Assembly (NCBI GenBank): GCA_017524725.1
Contig: JAFXUZ010000072.1
Span: 1-44,203, forward strand
Direction: 5' to 3'
DNA: 44,203 nt
DNA from: Clostridia bacterium
GTDB lineage: Bacteria; Bacillota; Clostridia; Christensenellales; Aristaeellaceae
Shown here piece after piece: positions 42,104 to 44,203 of the stretch. A program made the translations under genes and the position numbers. Every line of letters begins with the position of its first letter. Within the stretch, counting starts at the first letter, position 1. The notes beneath the pieces were generated by a model. That model saw only the letters and a program-made list of their open reading frames with translations, was not told the origin of the DNA and did not search any database.

Positions 42104-44203
42104 TTATCGTTCTTTCTCGCTTTTCTTCTGCTCTTTTTGAAACACCGGTTTATCCAAACTCAGCTTTGCATCCAACTCAGCCAGTCGTGCGCTCTTAGTA
42201 CGCAGTTCTTCTTCCTGCGGGAAAGGTTTACCCAACTCAGCTTTTGCCGTTGCCATCTGCTGATTGAGGTCGTTGAGCTTATTCTCAACATTCAGTATCC
42301 TCTTTGGAATGCCTGCCAGGGCGTTGTCGATTCGGGTGATATTGCCTCGCGCGTCACTGCCCAGTTCCACCTGGTGGGACATGGCTCCCTTCAGCGTCAG
42401 CAGATACAGGTTGGAAAACGGATTGTACATCAGGCTCATGGAGAAACCGCGATATTCGCCTATGGGGTGGTCATTCTCGTTTTTGACAGCTTTGCAGGCA
42501 GCCAGAATTGCTTCGCCGGCGTCTTTGGCTTCCGAGAAGGTTTTGCCGCCGACCGTCATGCCGACGAAATCTTTCTCCGGCAGGGGATGCTCCGCAGCCG
42601 TCGCCAGATCCTGTTCATAGCCTCTCTGGAAGCCTTTTTGCTTTTCGATCTCCTGTGGAAAATATTTGAGCAGCCTGTCTTCCAAACGGTACTGCTGACT
42701 CTGGTGATCGGCTTTCATAAGTCGCAGACAGGCCACATCCACGTCCAGGTCCATCTTCTCCTTGATCGCCGGATCCCCGGCGCAGAGAGCCTTGATCTCC
42801 GCGTATGAAAGGGCAGCTTCATCGATATCCTCACAGGAACGAACGGGGGATTTCGATGTCATGATCTGGGAGATGAACTTCTGTTTGTTTTCAACTGTCT
42901 GCCACAAATAGCTGTCGAAGGTTCCTTCCGTAGCGTAACGGTAGATTTGTACATCCGGATTCATGTTTCCCTGGCGTACGATTCGACCGGCCCTCTGTTC
43001 CAGATCACCGGGACGCCAGGGACAATCCAGGTCATGCAGGGCGATCAGCCGATCCTGACAGTTTGTACCCGCGCCCATCTTAGCTGTACTGCCTATGAGG
43101 ATGCGGACTTGCCCTGAACGTACTTTTGCAAACAGTTCCTTCTTTTTCAGTTCGGTATTAGCGTCATGGATAAAAGCGATCTCTTCAGCTGGAACACCCC
43201 GGGCAATCAGCTTACTGCGGATATCCTCGTAGACGCTGAAATCTGAATCCTTTACGGCTTCAGAAACAATTGGCAGGTCTTCAAGCAGAGGAAGCTCACC
43301 ATCCAGGGCGGACACCGGTGCTTCAGGCTTTTCAAGGCTGGATTTCTCCGCACCTTTGGGTGTGGAAATATCGCAGAAGATAAGCTGGGTCAGCCTTTGT
43401 TCGGCACCCTCCTGCCAGATCCGGAAAACGTTTCCGACACAGGCATTGACCTTGCTGCCGGGGTCATCCGGAAGCAGCGGATTGATCAGCCGCTGGTCGA
43501 GGCCGAGCTTCCTGCCGTCACTGGTGATCTTCAGCATGTTGTCCTCCCGGGGATCAACGCTGCCGCTGTGCACCTTTCCCGCGCGCTCCGACAGGCTTTG
43601 CACCATCGTCTTCTGCATTTCTGTCGGCTGGACCACGATCGTTTCATAATGCGGCGTGGGCGTCGGCAGATTCAGTTGGTCAGCTGTCTTGATGTCGGCA
43701 ACTACCTTGAACATCGTCATCAGCTCCGGCAGGTTAAAGAACTTTGAAAAACGCGTGCGCGCACGGTAACCGGTCCCTTCCGGGGCCAGTTCGATCGCCG
43801 TCGTAGTTTCCCCGAACGTAGACGCCCACGCGTCGAAGTGCGTCATGTTTTGCCGCTTCAGTGTGTCGTACTGCAGGTATCTCTGCATGGTGTACATTTC
43901 CGTCATACTGTTGCTGATAGGCGTACCCGTGGCGAAGATGACGCCGCGTCCTCCGGTCAGCTCATCCATGTACCGGCATTTCAGGAACATATCCGTTGAT
44001 TTCTGCGCTTCCGAGGTCGAAAGGCCCGCAACATTCCTCATCTTTGTCGTCAGGAACAGGTTTTTGTATGCATGCGCCTCATCCACAAACAGCCGGTCCA
44101 CACCCAGCTCTTCAAAGGTGACCACATCGTCTTTTCGTTCTTCGGCCTGCAGCTTGCGCAGGCGGCCTTCCAGCTGTTTGCGGGTACGTTCCATCTGCTT
44201 GAT
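42104..44203 (-). CDS. C-terminal part of a giant SNF2/N6-methylase-type ICE helicase (partial)
   Basis: The open frame continues past the window edge, so only about 700 C-terminal residues are seen. A helicase Walker B motif (RLFVDEAHAYKN) near the visible start, GVIFATGTPISNSMTE, and the helicase C domain with GAGTNCQDRLIALHDLDCPW and QRAGRIVRQGN identify an SF2/SNF2-type helicase. Fused proteins of this family with an N-terminal N6-adenine methylase are hallmark genes of Clostridia conjugative elements, probably anti-restriction or DNA-transfer functions. The visible sequence has no methylase part; that would be upstream, beyond the window. Confidence 0.85.
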   Translation of the reverse strand: MKQMERTRKQLEGRLRKLQAEERKDDVVTFEELGVDRLFVDEAHAYKNLFLTTKMRNVAGLSTSEAQKSTDMFLKCRYMDELTGGRGVIFATGTPISNSMTEMYTMQRYLQYDTLKRQNMTHFDAWASTFGETTTAIELAPEGTGYRARTRFSKFFNLPELMTMFKVVADIKTADQLNLPTPTPHYETIVVQPTEMQKTMVQSLSERAGKVHSGSVDPREDNMLKITSDGRKLGLDQRLINPLLPDDPGSKVNACVGNVFRIWQEGAEQRLTQLIFCDISTPKGAEKSSLEKPEAPVSALDGELPLLEDLPIVSEAVKDSDFSVYEDIRSKLIARGVPAEEIAFIHDANTELKKKELFAKVRSGQVRILIGSTAKMGAGTNCQDRLIALHDLDCPWRPGDLEQRAGRIVRQGNMNPDVQIYRYATEGTFDSYLWQTVENKQKFISQIMTSKSPVRSCEDIDEAALSYAEIKALCAGDPAIKEKMDLDVDVACLRLMKADHQSQQYRLEDRLLKYFPQEIEKQKGFQRGYEQDLATAAEHPLPEKDFVGMTVGGKTFSEAKDAGEAILAACKAVKNENDHPIGEYRGFSMSLMYNPFSNLYLLTLKGAMSHQVELGSDARGNITRIDNALAGIPKRILNVENKLNDLNQQMATAKAELGKPFPQEEELRTKSARLAELDAKLSLDKPVFQKEQKKSEKER

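Overview
The window looks like a chromosome segment of a high-GC Bacillota bacterium, probably a gut or rumen Clostridia. The signs are GGAGG-type ribosome sites, an FHA-FtsW-PBP operon, a BspA-type leucine-rich-repeat protein, a tripartite tricarboxylate transporter and a Clostridia-style conjugative element. No rRNA or marker gene allows a firmer placement.

Region 1 (about 0.2-16.5 kb) is one catabolic island. A divergent LysR regulator faces twelve minus-strand genes: two adjacent aconitase-family hydro-lyases, a TctC/TctB/TctA transporter, an LDH2-type 2-hydroxyacid dehydrogenase, an MmgE/PrpD protein, a fumarase/adenylosuccinate-lyase-superfamily lyase, a split SAF + UxaA-type lyase and two LarA/DUF2088 proteins. 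Spacing is tight, many genes overlap, and a near-identical 21-bp motif lies before both the aconitase genes and tctC. Together they should import a hydroxylated or aminated di- or tricarboxylate and process it by racemisation, (de)hydration, elimination and oxidation. The substrate cannot be named.

Region 2 (16.8-29.5 kb) is mostly core genome: a secreted solute-binding/leucine-rich-repeat fusion, an unknown small protein, an endonuclease IV-like protein overlapping uvrA, a nitroreductase, and an FHA-FtsW-PBP envelope operon.

Region 3 (29.6-30.4 kb) is a seven-tRNA operon (Pro, Glu, CAU, Asp, Thr, Tyr, Leu) with a perfect-consensus promoter and a strong terminator.

Region 4 (30.4 kb to the right edge) is accessory DNA that begins just after tRNA-Leu and is probably an integrative conjugative element (ICE). 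An AT-rich cargo block (31.1-36.2 kb) holds a GrpE-like protein, an Hsp70 remnant joined tail to tail with a truncated metallo-beta-lactamase-fold gene, a repressor/ImmA-type protease pair and several exported proteins. The ICE backbone (36.4-44.2 kb, minus strand) has a relaxase, a small membrane protein, MobC, a DUF3846 protein, a CHC2 primase, a small conserved protein, a SIMPL-domain protein and the C-terminal part of a giant SNF2-like helicase. Upstream of the small protein/primase/relaxosome genes is a clear SAM-I-clan (S-box) riboswitch with a complete antiterminator/terminator switch, between two copies of the primase 5' end. A SAM riboswitch placed before conjugation genes is the most unusual signal here, followed by the multi-lyase island.
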